A stretch of DNA of 64,000 bases from Gemmata palustris (lineage in GTDB: Bacteria > Planctomycetota > Planctomycetia > Gemmatales > Gemmataceae). This document shows positions 37,544-46,194 of this stretch, one piece after another (positions within the stretch are counted from its first letter, which is position 1; every line of letters begins with the position of its first letter). The stretch spans positions 2,480,001-2,544,000 of the forward strand of contig NZ_JAGKQQ010000001.1 in assembly GCF_017939745.1 (NCBI RefSeq), in the 5' to 3' direction. The notes beneath the pieces were generated by a model. The model was not told the origin of the DNA, did no database searches, and saw only the letters and a program-made list of their open reading frames with translations. A program made the translations under genes and the position numbers.

Positions 37544-37815
37544 CTAAGGAGGCTCGTCACAATACGTTGACGAACTTTTCCCAGTCTCGGGCCGGATGGC
37601 GGAATTCCAATCGCCGTGGAACTTGTGGCGTTTGATCTTCACCATGTCCAGTTCCTCGTCCGTGAGCTTCGTTCCGAGCGGGTAGCTTGCCGTGTCGAGT
37701 TCGGCTTCGATTCGCAGGCCCTGTTCTGTCGTGGTATTCGCGATCAGGTTGATGATCACCTCGTGATCGATGATCACAGCGACGAACCGTCGGTGCCGCT
37801 TCTTAATGACAACTT
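37544..37815 (-). pseudogene. ISAzo13-type transposase, C-terminal remnant
   Basis: The minus-strand frame ends VIINLIANTTTEQGLRIEAELDTASYPLGTKLTDEELDMVKIKRHKFHGDWNSAIRP, the characteristic end of ISAzo13-family transposases (TTT..GL.V.AELD...Y..G...SDEE...... H.FHGDWNY). The catalytic part upstream is absent or out of frame. Confidence 0.6.
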
Positions 37816-38340
37816 GTCGATCCCGATCCGGCGGATCGGGCCCTGTGGAACCGTCGCCGCCTGCGCTCCAAGTTCTTCTCGGGGATCGCGGAGAACCGAG
37901 CCGCGTTGGCCACATCGGAGTTCCGGGGCAATTCGGTGGCGCGACGGAGTAAGCGCTCGGTGGCATGGGCACCATCCGCCAAAAAGTCGATCGGCGGGGT
38001 AAAACATGTACCGCAACGTTCGCAGGCGAACTGGCCCACGCGAACGGTCCGTTCGACCGTCACGCTCGACGCTATCCAGTACCGTGACGGGAATGTGTGG
38101 GCGTCGATCGAGCTGTGCTGCGAGAACCTCGGATTAAGCCTGGAAACGTAACGACACGAACTCGCAGGTAAGGACTGGGCAGATACCGCCGAGATGAGCG
38201 CAACTGGTCCCGACGACAAGCAGTACACCATGTCGATGATCGACCCCGACACGCTCCCGATGTGGCTCGCGTCGATCGGCACGCAGGAATCTGGAGACGG
38301 CATACTGCCGGGCACGGTATCCTTGGGCCCGATCCGATAA
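37816..38340 (-). pseudogene. Zinc-ribbon transposase-like remnant
   Basis: The minus-strand frame carries VRVGQFACERCGTCFTPPIDFLADGAHATERLLRRATELPRNSDVANAARFSAIPEKNLERR, resembling the N-terminal zinc-finger/HTH part of an IS transposase. No credible start and no catalytic region. Family uncertain. Confidence 0.35.
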
Positions 38341-38355
38341 CCGCGGTACCATCAC

Positions 38356-38889
38356 ATGCGAACAGCGCTCGTACCGGTCCTTCTCGCGCTCGGGGCGGGT
38401 TGCGGCTCGCCCGCGCCGGAAGAATCCCGACCCACTTCAACTCAGGAGCCCGAAGAGCCCGCCCTGGCGCTCCAGGATCAACTCGCCTGGCTCAAGAGCG
38501 CCCGTGCCGCGCTGGCCCAGCGAGTGGGCGAGCTCGAGCGCGATGCGGCCCGGGCCGCGGATCGCCACCGCCTCGCGGTTCGGGCGCACGAGCTTGCCAC
38601 CTACGACAACGGCGGGGACCGGAACGGTGCGGAGGGGCGGCGCAAACAAGTGGAAGAGTTGCTGAACCAACGAGCGGCCCTGATCGAGAAGACCCGCGAG
38701 GAGATCCGACACCTTCGGGAGCACCGCCTCGCAGAATACGACCGGCTCACCGTCGAGGGCGACGAGCGGTTGGCGGCCGGGCGATCGGACCTGTTGGTTT
38801 ACCCCGCGGCCATCGCGTCCGACTACCGAGTTGCGGTTGCACAGCGCTGGTCGGATCTGGACGCTCCGATCCGGAAACAACGAAAGTGA
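38356..38889 (+). CDS. Putative coiled-coil lipoprotein
   Basis: 177 residues. Lipobox LLALGAGC (Cys at residue 16), a Pro/Glu linker, then a long charged helical region (LQDQLAWLKSARAALAQRVGELERDAARAADRH..., KQVEELLNQRAALIEKTREEIRHLREHRLAEYDRL), probably coiled coil. Envelope-anchored structural or assembly role inferred. The ribosome site is weak. Confidence 0.7.
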   Translation: MRTALVPVLLALGAGCGSPAPEESRPTSTQEPEEPALALQDQLAWLKSARAALAQRVGELERDAARAADRHRLAVRAHELATYDNGGDRNGAEGRRKQVEELLNQRAALIEKTREEIRHLREHRLAEYDRLTVEGDERLAAGRSDLLVYPAAIASDYRVAVAQRWSDLDAPIRKQRK

Positions 38890-38961
38890 AATTGCTTCGC
38901 GCGGACGAATGCTGACAAGGTTTCGGGGATTCGGTGAAGTGGCCAGGCGGGAAGGCGGGCC

Positions 38962-39648
38962 TCATTTACCCAACAGTGACACCCTGTACTCGCTGAACGT
39001 GATTTCGGACGCCGTTCCCAAGCAATTCTCAGCCACCACACCGATTCTTACTTTCGTACCCCACGGCACTTCGGCCGGGCCGAAGTCCTTCCACGCCTTG
39101 CCGTCACGGCTCCAACCTGCCACCACGTTCTGGCCCGCGCGAGAGAGGCGCAAGAACCCCGCGTCATCGGGCATTCGGAGGCGCTGAATGCGGTCCACGC
39201 TCTCGGACCCACTGACCCGGGACCAAACTGCGTTCCGGTTCCCGTTTACGCTCCCGACGCACCGGCGCACCACCACGAACGGCCCTTCCGTGCCCACCGC
39301 CATCAGCCCACCCGACCGATACGGACCGCTCCCCTCCGGCTCGCGTTCCGGTGCGGGCACGGAGACGCGAACGACCGCCACGAAATTGCCCTCGACCTCG
39401 CGCAGGACACGCGGCGCCTCGTCCGACACGCCCTCACGGCCCGAGCCGAGCACCCGATCCACTGCGGGGAGCCGAATCCGCAATTCGCTGTTTTTCAGTG
39501 TGAATTCGCAGTCGCGTTGGGGCGAAACCCACGCCCCATATGCACGGGCCAACCGGGTTCCGTTGTCCTCGGGCGGAACCGGCGCCGCAACTACGAGCGA
39601 AGTCGTGCAAGCGATCAGCGTAACCAACGAACGGCGAAGCATCCCCAC
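38962..39648 (-). CDS. Secreted DUF1349-like (concanavalin-fold) protein
   Basis: 228 residues. Signal peptide MGMLRRSLVTLIACTTSLVVAAPVPPE. The middle and end (NFVAVVRVSVPAPE, SGGLMAVGTEGPFVVVRRC, FLRLSRAGQNVVAGWSRDGKAWKDFGPAEVPWGTKVRIGVVAENCL) follow the DUF1349 pattern of a lectin-like beta sandwich. Sugar binding is possible; no catalytic residues recognised. Confidence 0.75.
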   Translation of the reverse strand: MGMLRRSLVTLIACTTSLVVAAPVPPEDNGTRLARAYGAWVSPQRDCEFTLKNSELRIRLPAVDRVLGSGREGVSDEAPRVLREVEGNFVAVVRVSVPAPEREPEGSGPYRSGGLMAVGTEGPFVVVRRCVGSVNGNRNAVWSRVSGSESVDRIQRLRMPDDAGFLRLSRAGQNVVAGWSRDGKAWKDFGPAEVPWGTKVRIGVVAENCLGTASEITFSEYRVSLLGK

Positions 39649-39826
39649 CTCCCCGATGCCATGACATCCACAGGAGGACGCTCGCCTTATCGCTTCCTAA
39701 CACGCGCGCGAATCTCTTACGGGAATCGGACGGCCGCCGCGGCGTCACGCGCGCCCGTTGAGGTGCGCGAACAGCGACGAGAACAGGATGAATCGCATAG
39801 CGGTGGCCCGCGGCAATCGAACTCAC

Positions 39827-39889
39827 CACGAGCCTTACACCCTCCCAGTGGGGCAACGTTGCCCCCAGTGGGAGGGTGTAAGGCTCGTG
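39827..39889 (-). repeat. Long nested inverted repeat after the Flp pilin gene
   Basis: 21-bp perfect arms (39827-39847 and 39869-39889) around a 21-nt centre that is itself nearly palindromic (GGGGCAACGTTGCCCC). It starts 19 nt after the pilin stop, so a terminator or mRNA-stabilising role is plausible, but no U-tract follows. Confidence 0.6.
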
Positions 39890-39908
39890 TTCAATGCGCG
39901 AAGTTCAC

Positions 39909-40097
39909 TCAGCTCCCGGCGGGCGGCTTGACCGAAGAACCGACGAATGAGAAGGTGCTGTTGGCGTTGGAGCCGAGGGTGGTGATGGCGGCGATGCACA
40001 CCACGACGATGAGGGCCAACATCACGGCGTACTCGACGGCCGTCGGGCCGTCTTCGGCCTTCAGGAACGACACCACGCTCTTGGTCAAGTTGCGCAT
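39909..40097 (-). CDS. Flp/Fap-type type IVb pilin
   Basis: 62 residues. Short basic leader MRNLTKSVVSFLKAEDGPTAVEYAVMLALIVVVCIAAITTLGS: the conserved Glu-Tyr (VEY) at the start of the hydrophobic N-terminal helix is diagnostic. It is the subunit of Tad/Flp pili after prepilin-peptidase cleavage. No tad assembly genes are nearby, so it is an orphan pilin gene. ATG 40097 follows CGGAGC. Confidence 0.9.
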   Translation of the reverse strand: MRNLTKSVVSFLKAEDGPTAVEYAVMLALIVVVCIAAITTLGSNANSTFSFVGSSVKPPAGS

Positions 40098-40183
40098 ACT
40101 CGTGCTCCGAAAAAGGGTCGGCGCTCGCGGCGCCCGTGACGGATGAAGAGCGGTGCTCGCGCGCCCGGATGGGCGGGGAGAGG

Positions 40184-40510
40184 TCACGACTCGCGATCGA
40201 CACACAGACGTAGCAGCGCGCCGTTGGTGTGCGGAACGGTTTTGCGGATTTGTTCGACCGTGTCGGGATTCTCCGTCCAGAACGCCGACACTCGCAGAAA
40301 CCGATCGCAACACGGGTGAAGTGAGGAGCTGGCGATCAATTCGTAAGCACCTTCGCCCGCGCCGCCTCGATCGCGGCGAACACGGCGGCGAGTTCCTCGA
40401 TGTGCCGGAACCGCTGGAGTTGCTCGTCGAACGCGGCCAGGACGAGCAGCGCGCCGGCCACGGGCAACGCGCATACCTGGGAAGTTGCGTGGACTTGCGC
40501 ACCGCCAGTC
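40184..40510 (-). pseudogene. Frameshifted hypothetical gene
   Basis: One frame reads VCALPVAGALLVLAAFDEQLQRFRHIEELAAVFAAIEAARAK; a shift near 40345 leads to GAYELIASSSLHPCCDRF and FLRVSAFWTENPDTVEQIRKTVPHTNGALLRLCVDRES. The pieces join logically, so one gene has suffered an indel. The start is lost next to transposase debris. No family recognised. Confidence 0.4.
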
Positions 40511-40595
40511 GCGGTGCTACATCTTGGGCCGCGGTTCTGGCCGTGCTCCCGAAGCACAACTCGGGCGGCGCCGACCGCCCCATGCGCGGTGACAC

Positions 40596-40715
40596 ATGGC
40601 CGCGAAGCGGGTCGCGGTGGAATCGATCGGTTCATACTCCGAGTCACTGACCGACCCGCGGGACCAGCGGAACCGCGAGCACCGGTTCGTGGACATCGTT
40701 ATTGCGGCGTTCCGT
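40596..40715 (+). pseudogene. Possible ISAs1-type transposase N-terminal scrap
   Basis: The plus frame VESIGSYSESLTDPRDQRNREHRFVDIVIAAF matches the N-terminal pattern of ISAs1-type transposases (F..L.DPR..R...H.L.DI...A). Only about 35 codons survive. Confidence 0.35.
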
Positions 40716-40813
40716 CGCGAACGACCGGCTCCGGGGTTCATTTCACGTCCGCACCCCGACAGAACCACACGCCGGGGTGGACGGGAACCCGACCGCTCAA
40801 CTTCGGAACGTCT

Positions 40814-41527
40814 TCATCCCTGCCTCCAGAAGTATGGAACGTGTAACGAGGTGCGCTCGATGTCCTCGGGGCCGAGATCCTGCACAACAGCGCCCTCCGG
40901 TCGATCCGCGCGCCGCGCCGGGGTGCCCCACGACTCGGCATCGAGCTGGAGGCGGTCCACCTCCTCGCGAAGACGCGCCAGTACTTGGCACTTCACGACG
41001 TGGACCGTTCCGGCTGTCATCCCGAGCTCCGGCCCGACCGCCGCGCCGGTCCGCCCTTCCACCGCGGTCCCCCAAAACGCCTGCCAGTCGAGCGGTGAGA
41101 ATTCGCGCTTCACACGGCCCATTGCGGTCCTCGCGAGCTGGCGCTGGAGCTCACTTTCCCAGTCCGTATCGAGGTCCGGCGTGCGCCCGAGTTCAAAAGT
41201 GGCAATCGATCCGGTGGCGTCGGTCCGGCGCGGCCGGTCCTCGTTGGCCGAGCGAACGGCCGCCATCGCGCTCTGGGTGGCGGTGACGAGCCGGGCGTGG
41301 ATCGCGTCGCGGCCCGAGGCGCCGGCCCCCGGCCCTTCGCCCCGGGCGGCGCGCGTCAGAACCTCGTGCATGAGGTCGGCCGCGGCCGCGTCCCCGAACC
41401 CCCGCTTCCGGGCGAGCGCGTAGACGACGGGGCCGAAGAGCCGCACGAATTCCCGCCCCGTGCCCCGAGCCGTCTCGTTTCGGGCGGGAGGCCGGAGCGT
41501 TTCGCGAGGTCCAAAGGTGTTCATCAT
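40814..41527 (-). CDS. ECF-type RNA polymerase sigma factor (planctomycete style)
   Basis: 237 residues. Region 2: FVRLFGPVVYALARKRGFGDAAAADLMHEVLTRAA. Region 4: REFSPLDWQAFWGTAVEGRTGAAVGPELGMTAGTVHVVKCQVLARLREEVDRL (HTH at AAVGPELGMTAGTVHVVKCQV). A C-terminal extension after region 4 (~35 residues) is unusual. ATG 41527 follows GGAGAAAGG. No anti-sigma gene is seen next to it. Confidence 0.85.
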   Translation of the reverse strand: MMNTFGPRETLRPPARNETARGTGREFVRLFGPVVYALARKRGFGDAAAADLMHEVLTRAARGEGPGAGASGRDAIHARLVTATQSAMAAVRSANEDRPRRTDATGSIATFELGRTPDLDTDWESELQRQLARTAMGRVKREFSPLDWQAFWGTAVEGRTGAAVGPELGMTAGTVHVVKCQVLARLREEVDRLQLDAESWGTPARRADRPEGAVVQDLGPEDIERTSLHVPYFWRQG

Positions 41528-41805
41528 GTAACCTTTCTCCGTGGACCAGGTTCAGAGGCCGAATCGCATCGCTCCCAGATCCGCTCTAAAACTCGGCCCG
41601 GTCAGGTGCCACCCGAGCCGTTTCCGCGTCAGCTCGACGCGACAAGGTCACGGCCCGCGAACACAACGGGCGATCCGAAATGATCGCCGGCGGCCCCGGG
41701 AATGAACGATGCGACCGGCACATTGGGCCTTCAGCGATCTTCTTCCGCCAGGACCGGGCCGAGTTCCCGTGCCCGAGGTTGCAGCGACACCTACCACCTG
41801 CTAAA

Positions 41806-41851
41806 ACGGAGGCAGGCTCCGTATTGCAACATTACCGGAGGGATCCTCCGT
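41806..41851 (+). promoter_or_regulatory. Two CGGAG-type palindromes, putative TetR operators
   Basis: ACGGAG-N5-CTCCGT (41806-41822) and CGGAGG-GAT-CCTCCG (41836-41850), sharing a CGGAG half-site, end 18 nt before the regulator's ATG. Position and symmetry fit autorepression. Confidence 0.5.
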
Positions 41852-41868
41852 TTTCAAGGGGTCATTCG

Positions 41869-42453
41869 ATGGCCGAGAGACCGCCCAAACCATCCGGGCG
41901 AAAACCGCGGGCCGACGCCGAGCGGAACCGGGCGCGCATCCTCGAGGTGGCAAAGGGAGCTTTCACCAAATCGGGGGCCGAGGCGAGTCTGGATGAGATC
42001 GCGCGGGAGGCGGGGGTCGGGCCTGGAACGCTCTACCGCCACTTCCCGACGCGGGAGGCGCTCCTCGAGGCCGTGTACCGGACAGAAGTGGAGAAGCTCG
42101 CCCTGGCCGGGCGGGAACTGGCCCTTAAGCTCTCGCCGCCCGAGGCGTTGCGGGCCTGGCTCCTCCTGTTCGTGGATTACATCGCGGCCAAGAAGATCAT
42201 CGCCCCGGCCCTCTCGACCCTGGTCCAGTGCCACCCCAGGGTGGTCGAGGCGTCCCGCACCCGAATTCACGACGCGATGCGGTTCTTGGTGCAGCGTGCG
42301 GTGGAGAGCGGGGACGTCCGAACGGACCTGGACCCGATCGACCTGCTGGGTGCGATCGTGGGCGTGGCCCACGTGCCGGCCATTCCGGACTGGCAGGCGA
42401 GCGCGAAGCGACTCGTGGACATCCTGATCGCGGGATCGCGGCCCGTGAAGTGA
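41869..42453 (+). CDS. TetR-family transcriptional regulator
   Basis: 194 residues. HTH: RARILEVAKGAFTKSGAEASLDEIAREAGVGPGTLYRHFPTREALLEAVYRTEV (~residues 20-73), the classic TetR DNA-binding domain. The C-terminal ligand domain is alpha-helical; the ligand is unknown. ATG 41869 chosen from the MAERPPKPSGRKPRADAERN start. No obvious target gene adjacent; downstream is repeat and transposase debris. Confidence 0.9.
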   Translation: MAERPPKPSGRKPRADAERNRARILEVAKGAFTKSGAEASLDEIAREAGVGPGTLYRHFPTREALLEAVYRTEVEKLALAGRELALKLSPPEALRAWLLLFVDYIAAKKIIAPALSTLVQCHPRVVEASRTRIHDAMRFLVQRAVESGDVRTDLDPIDLLGAIVGVAHVPAIPDWQASAKRLVDILIAGSRPVK

Positions 42454-42480
42454 GCGGAGAAAGGCGGCACGCCGCTGACC

Positions 42481-42588
42481 CGGATACTCGCGGGCGCGTT
42501 CCGCCGGGCGACGATCGCTAGGGGGTATCTCGCCAGAAAAGCCCCCGCCCGCGGATACTCGCGGGCGCGTTCCGCCGGGCGACGATCG
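42481..42588. repeat. 37-bp direct repeat, two exact copies
   Basis: Copies at 42481-42517 and 42552-42588 (71-bp period) beginning CGGATACTCGCGGGCGCG. They lie between the TetR gene and transposase debris, possibly a duplication made during IS movement. Confidence 0.75.
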
Positions 42589-43012
42589 AGCACAGTTTCT
42601 GGGGCCAAGTCGGAAGCCGGGTTGGTGCATTACGAGGGGCGGCAGTACGTCGGGCTGATCCGGCACCTGATCCTAGCGCTGCTGGTGCGGGGTTCGTTAC
42701 CACCCACGCGGGGCGGCTCCGGGGGGGGGGTGGAACCCGGCGGTAACGGCGGAGCAGGTGTGCCGGGCGCTGAATCAGCGGTGCGAAGAATGCGGCGGTC
42801 CGCGGGCGATTCATCATGGCGCCCTCTGGTGGTTGGGCATCCTATCGTACTCAGAACGAGCCGCTACCGAAGACCCTGCTGGAGACGTGCGCACTCTACC
42901 TGACCGCCAAGTCCGGTGCAACCGGCGAGGAGAGCTACGCATGACGATTCAGCTGTTCACCGTCACGCCGCGCTGGTGCAAGCGCAGCCCCTCTGACCAC
43001 GGGAAACGAAAC
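42589..43012 (+). pseudogene. Degenerate transposase remnant
   Basis: Plus-strand pieces in shifting frames (HYEGRQYVGLIRHLILALLVRG; CRALNQRCEECGGPRAIHHGALWWLGILS; RQVRCNRRGELRMTIQLF) look like the C-terminal region of an IS4/IS701-type transposase. Frames change at a G-tract near 42721-42730. Too broken for a firm family. Confidence 0.35.
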
Positions 43013-44173
43013 TAGTGCAGCTTCAGGCGGATAGTTGTGCGAGCGGCTCCAGGTGCTCGCATCCGTAGTAGTCGCACACGCGGGTTCGGACCTCGACTGC
43101 TGCCAGCAGGCGGTCGGGTTCGACGATGGCCCTCTTGCCGTGCGCCCACTTGGGCTCGATGGGGTTGAGCCACGGGCTCTTCACCGGCAGGAAGCACGCC
43201 ACGATCCGAACCCCGCCCTCCGCACGAGCCTTCCGGTTGTGGCCCTTGATCCACACCCGCACGCGCTTACTGACGTGCCACGCCGCGTTGTCCCACACCA
43301 ACAGTAGCGCCTTCTTCCCCTCCGCCTTCAGCCGCTCGCACACCCAACCCAAGTAGTCCTCCGTCACTTGCGAGACCGGGCGGCCCGACACGAACCGCAA
43401 CATCATCCGGCCCGTGTCCCCGCGCAACAGCCCGTAGCACGACAGCGCCTTCGGGTCGGTATCGCCCTTCGGCACCTCGCGCTCGACCAGCCGCAACGGG
43501 TCGTCGGACCAGGCGTGCATCGCGGGGAGGGCCAACCGGCTCCACCAGCACTCGTCTTGGTACCCCAGCACCCACTCCGGGTGCGACGCCGCCAATCGGA
43601 TCAGCCGGTCGCGCGCTTTTTTTTTTCGCGCGTAGGCGGGGTCGGGACTTGTGATCCACTGCTTGGCCCGCTTCCACCCGTGCCCCAGGCGCTTGACCGC
43701 CTGCCGGACGGCCTCGTGGGAGAGCCGGCGCGGGGGCAACTCCTGCTCGAAGGCGACTTCGGCCAACAGATCCAGGGTCCAGGTGCTCCGGGCCTTGCCG
43801 AAGCGGCGCGGGGACTGGTGGAGGATGCCCTTGAGCGGATCGGCCTTCGCCTCGTCGAGGATCGGCTGGGCATCCTTGGGTCCGCGCTTCTTCTCGGCCA
43901 AGCAGCCGGCCCCCTCCTTCTCGAAGGCATGGATCGTGTTGCGAACGGTTTGCGAGGCGCAGCCGACCCGGCGCGAGATCTGGGACGGGGTTTGTTGGTC
44001 GGCGCTGGCCAGCAGGATCTGGGCGCGCCGGAGGGTAAGAACTTCCCGGCTGCGGAGGCCCTGTCGGAGCGCCCCGCGCTCGGATTCCGTCAACTCACGA
44101 AGAAACAGTGCTTTCATGAACCATTATTCGCAACCAACTGACCCCTCACAACAAACCGAATGACTCTCCACTA
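43013..44173 (-). mobile_element. Complete IS630-family element
   Basis: The element spans 43015-44171 with imperfect terminal repeats (GTGCAGCTTCAGGCGG against GTGGAGAGTCATTCGG) and a TA dinucleotide on each side (43013-43014, 44172-44173), the IS630 target. It contains one intact transposase gene. Confidence 0.8.
43023..44117 (-). CDS. IS630-family transposase, intact
   Basis: 364 residues. HTH part (SQISRRVGCASQTVRNTIHAFEKEG) and a DDE nuclease: LGYQDECWWSR (D), LLLVWDNAAWHVSK (D), PVKSPWLNPIEPKWAHGKR (E). ATG 44117. No frameshift is needed, unlike the other IS630 copy in the window, so this element may still be active. Confidence 0.92.
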   Translation of the reverse strand: MKALFLRELTESERGALRQGLRSREVLTLRRAQILLASADQQTPSQISRRVGCASQTVRNTIHAFEKEGAGCLAEKKRGPKDAQPILDEAKADPLKGILHQSPRRFGKARSTWTLDLLAEVAFEQELPPRRLSHEAVRQAVKRLGHGWKRAKQWITSPDPAYARKKKARDRLIRLAASHPEWVLGYQDECWWSRLALPAMHAWSDDPLRLVEREVPKGDTDPKALSCYGLLRGDTGRMMLRFVSGRPVSQVTEDYLGWVCERLKAEGKKALLLVWDNAAWHVSKRVRVWIKGHNRKARAEGGVRIVACFLPVKSPWLNPIEPKWAHGKRAIVEPDRLLAAVEVRTRVCDYYGCEHLEPLAQLSA

Positions 44174-44212
44174 GGAGCGCCCGGCAGCACATTTTCTTTG
44201 GAAGAAACAAAC

Positions 44213-44659
44213 GTGTCACGCGCACGCGATATGATTTTGTTGCCCGAGGTTCACCCTTTGGAGTCCACCGTGAGTGCGCTGCGAGAGCTGAAACCCCAGA
44301 TCCTGTCCGAAGGTCACGACCTGCACATTTGCGATGCCGACGTGGCCCTGATCCGCGAGCACCTGCCCGCCAACGGTACCATCGATCAGGACGATCTGAT
44401 GGTTCTCACCGAGATCCGAAGCGAGGCCTACTCCTCGTGCGCCGCGTTCGACGAGCTGTTCTTCCCCGCGTTCAAAGCGTACTTGCTCGCTGACGGGACG
44501 ATTTCGCACCACGAGCAGTTCTTATTGCTGCGGATGCTCTACGGTGGTGGCGGAGTCGATGACACGGAGCGACGGTTCCTGGTCGAGTTGCGAAACGAAG
44601 TCACGGTGTTGACCCCAGAGTTCGAGGACCTGTGCCGGCTCGCGCTGACGACGTCGTGA
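44213..44659 (+). CDS. TerB-like hypothetical protein
   Basis: 148 residues from GTG 44213 (GGAAGAA upstream; a TTG at 44198 is the alternative). All-helical: two similar halves, each with an acidic loop, CDADVALIREHLPANGTIDQDDLMVLTEI and AYLLADGTISHHEQFLLLRMLYGGGGVDDTERRFLVELRNE. The pattern recalls TerB-like domains with possible metal-binding loops. Its 3' end overlaps the convergent gene by 59 bp. Confidence 0.65.
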   Translation: MSRARDMILLPEVHPLESTVSALRELKPQILSEGHDLHICDADVALIREHLPANGTIDQDDLMVLTEIRSEAYSSCAAFDELFFPAFKAYLLADGTISHHEQFLLLRMLYGGGGVDDTERRFLVELRNEVTVLTPEFEDLCRLALTTS

Positions 44660-45038
44660 CCTCGGGTACTGGAAGCAACCGTTTGTCGAGCCAGGTCGCG
44701 ATACCGAACAACACGATCGCGACCGCCAGCGTCAGGGATGACCACGATAGCCACCCGATGTGCATGCGGGTCACGTGGCCCGCCGTGATGCGACCGCCCT
44801 CATCCCTCAGGGTGTACTCGTCGTGGTAACTCACGAGCGGCGAGTGCGACCAGCCGAAAACGTAGTCCCCGGTCCGCGGCAGATCCTCCGGGTGCTCCTT
44901 CAGATGAGCCGCCTGGGCGGGAGTCGGGGTGATGCCCGCGAAGGCGCGGGCGAACGGCTGAACGGCGAGGAAAAAGGCGATGAAGCTGAGCACGGACAGC
45001 CAATTCCGGAGACGTTTGCGGGTGAGCATCGGGCACAT
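44601..45038 (-). CDS. Hypothetical membrane protein, 145 residues
   Basis: N-terminal membrane helix (WLSVLSFIAFFLAVQPFARAFAG), a periplasmic stretch with TPAQAAHLKEHPEDLPRTGDYVFGW and YHDEYTLRDEGGRIT, and a second helix (LSWSSLTLAVAIVLFGIATWL). ATG 45038 follows GGGGAG. No family recognised. Confidence 0.6.
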   Translation of the reverse strand: MCPMLTRKRLRNWLSVLSFIAFFLAVQPFARAFAGITPTPAQAAHLKEHPEDLPRTGDYVFGWSHSPLVSYHDEYTLRDEGGRITAGHVTRMHIGWLSWSSLTLAVAIVLFGIATWLDKRLLPVPEVTTSSARAGTGPRTLGSTP

Positions 45039-45085
45039 CCACGGTTGCTCCCCGAGAATCTCGAGAGCAGTTACAGGGTGTGGCG

Positions 45086-45532
45086 TTATGTGGGGGTCGG
45101 CAGAGTGCCCGGTTCGTCTTCCGACTGTTTATAGAAGCACTCCCAAACGAATGCGCCCGCCTCATGTGAGAAGACGCAGGACCACGATAAGTCGCATGCC
45201 GCGACAACTAACTCGAGCTGGTTTGCCGACTCGCGCCGCAGACTCCGCAGTCCGTTCGCTCGATACCCTGCGGCCCCCTGACCGCCGGTGTTCGCCTGCT
45301 CCGGGATCTCCACACCACTGAACAGCCAAGCATCCACAGGCAGCTTCTCGGCGAGGGCCTGTATCGCCCGGTTGCCCTGAAACGAAGGAGCGCCTGCTGC
45401 GATGAGAGGCAAGAAACTGGTGCGCCAACGCCGAACCAGTGCAATGTATTCTCGGTCAGAGATCGGCGACCAAGAATTCGCTTCCGTGTCAAGCCAGTCT
45501 TCCACATCTGGTAGCACCCCGACGATACCCAT
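45086..45532 (-). CDS. Hypothetical protein, 148 residues
   Basis: Soluble protein from ATG 45532 (MGIVGVLPDVEDWLDTEANSWSPIS...), with many aromatic residues in the C-terminal half (CDLSWSCVFSHEAGAFVWECFYKQ). No family recognised; codon use is acceptable. Confidence 0.5.
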   Translation of the reverse strand: MGIVGVLPDVEDWLDTEANSWSPISDREYIALVRRWRTSFLPLIAAGAPSFQGNRAIQALAEKLPVDAWLFSGVEIPEQANTGGQGAAGYRANGLRSLRRESANQLELVVAACDLSWSCVFSHEAGAFVWECFYKQSEDEPGTLPTPT

Positions 45533-45756
45533 TTGGCACACTCTTTGTGGCCGAACTAGTGTTTTGTCTACAGCCCTTCACACCAAACCTACCCGCGGAA
45601 ACGCACCGCGCCAACGTGCTTCACGACTTCGAGAGGCCGGCGCGTCGCACTGCTAAACACGACTGAGTGAGTGGGTTACCGAGTGGCACAGCGCCGAGAT
45701 CGGACCCGCCACCTTGGTGGGTGTTGCCGTCCGTGCGCTCGGCTCCGGGAACCCGA

Positions 45757-46122
45757 TCACCCGCTCGTGACGGGATCTCGGTACGCCCCCGACTGTGGGT
45801 CGAACGAGCAGCACCCGAGCCCCTCGCGACCCGCACGGAGGATCTTCCCGAGCACGTCCGGCCGCGCCGCGAGCTTCCACGAGCAGGTCACGATGACGGC
45901 GCGCAGCGGCGGCTCCATGATCACCGAAAAGCCGGGGCCGAGTAACGCTGGACCTTCCTCTTTCAGATCCGAGAACTCGGCCAGGAACGCGGCCTTAACC
46001 GCTTCCGCGGATAGCTCGGCAACGCCATCCACGGGTTCCATCTGCGCGAGGCGGCGGTACGTGTCGACGGGGCGACCGGTGATTGGCCCCTCCGGCCGCC
46101 AGAACGCGAGGTCATTCGACAC
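45757..46122 (-). CDS. Hypothetical protein, 121 residues
   Basis: GTG 46122 preceded by AGGAGG. Begins VSNDLAFWRPEGPITGRPVDTYRRLAQ, then SAEAVKAAFLAEFSD and LLGPGFSVIMEPPLRAVIVTCSWKLA, ending CCSFDPQSGAYRDP. A compact alpha/beta protein of unknown family; the general look resembles contact-system immunity proteins, but no toxin is adjacent. Confidence 0.6.
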   Translation of the reverse strand: MSNDLAFWRPEGPITGRPVDTYRRLAQMEPVDGVAELSAEAVKAAFLAEFSDLKEEGPALLGPGFSVIMEPPLRAVIVTCSWKLAARPDVLGKILRAGREGLGCCSFDPQSGAYRDPVTSG

Positions 46123-46194
46123 GGCAACCTCCTGAGTTCGCAGGTATTGCATCATGATGGTGCGGCGACGAAAACACGAGGGGCCAGGAGAGGC

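Noticed and set aside
42481-42588. CRISPR array from the repeated 37-mer
   Set aside because: Only two copies, no further repeat-spacer units and no cas genes in the window.
45757-46122. Toxin-immunity (polymorphic toxin) cassette
   Set aside because: The 121-residue protein has an immunity-like look, but there is no toxin, secretion marker or Rhs/YD repeats nearby.
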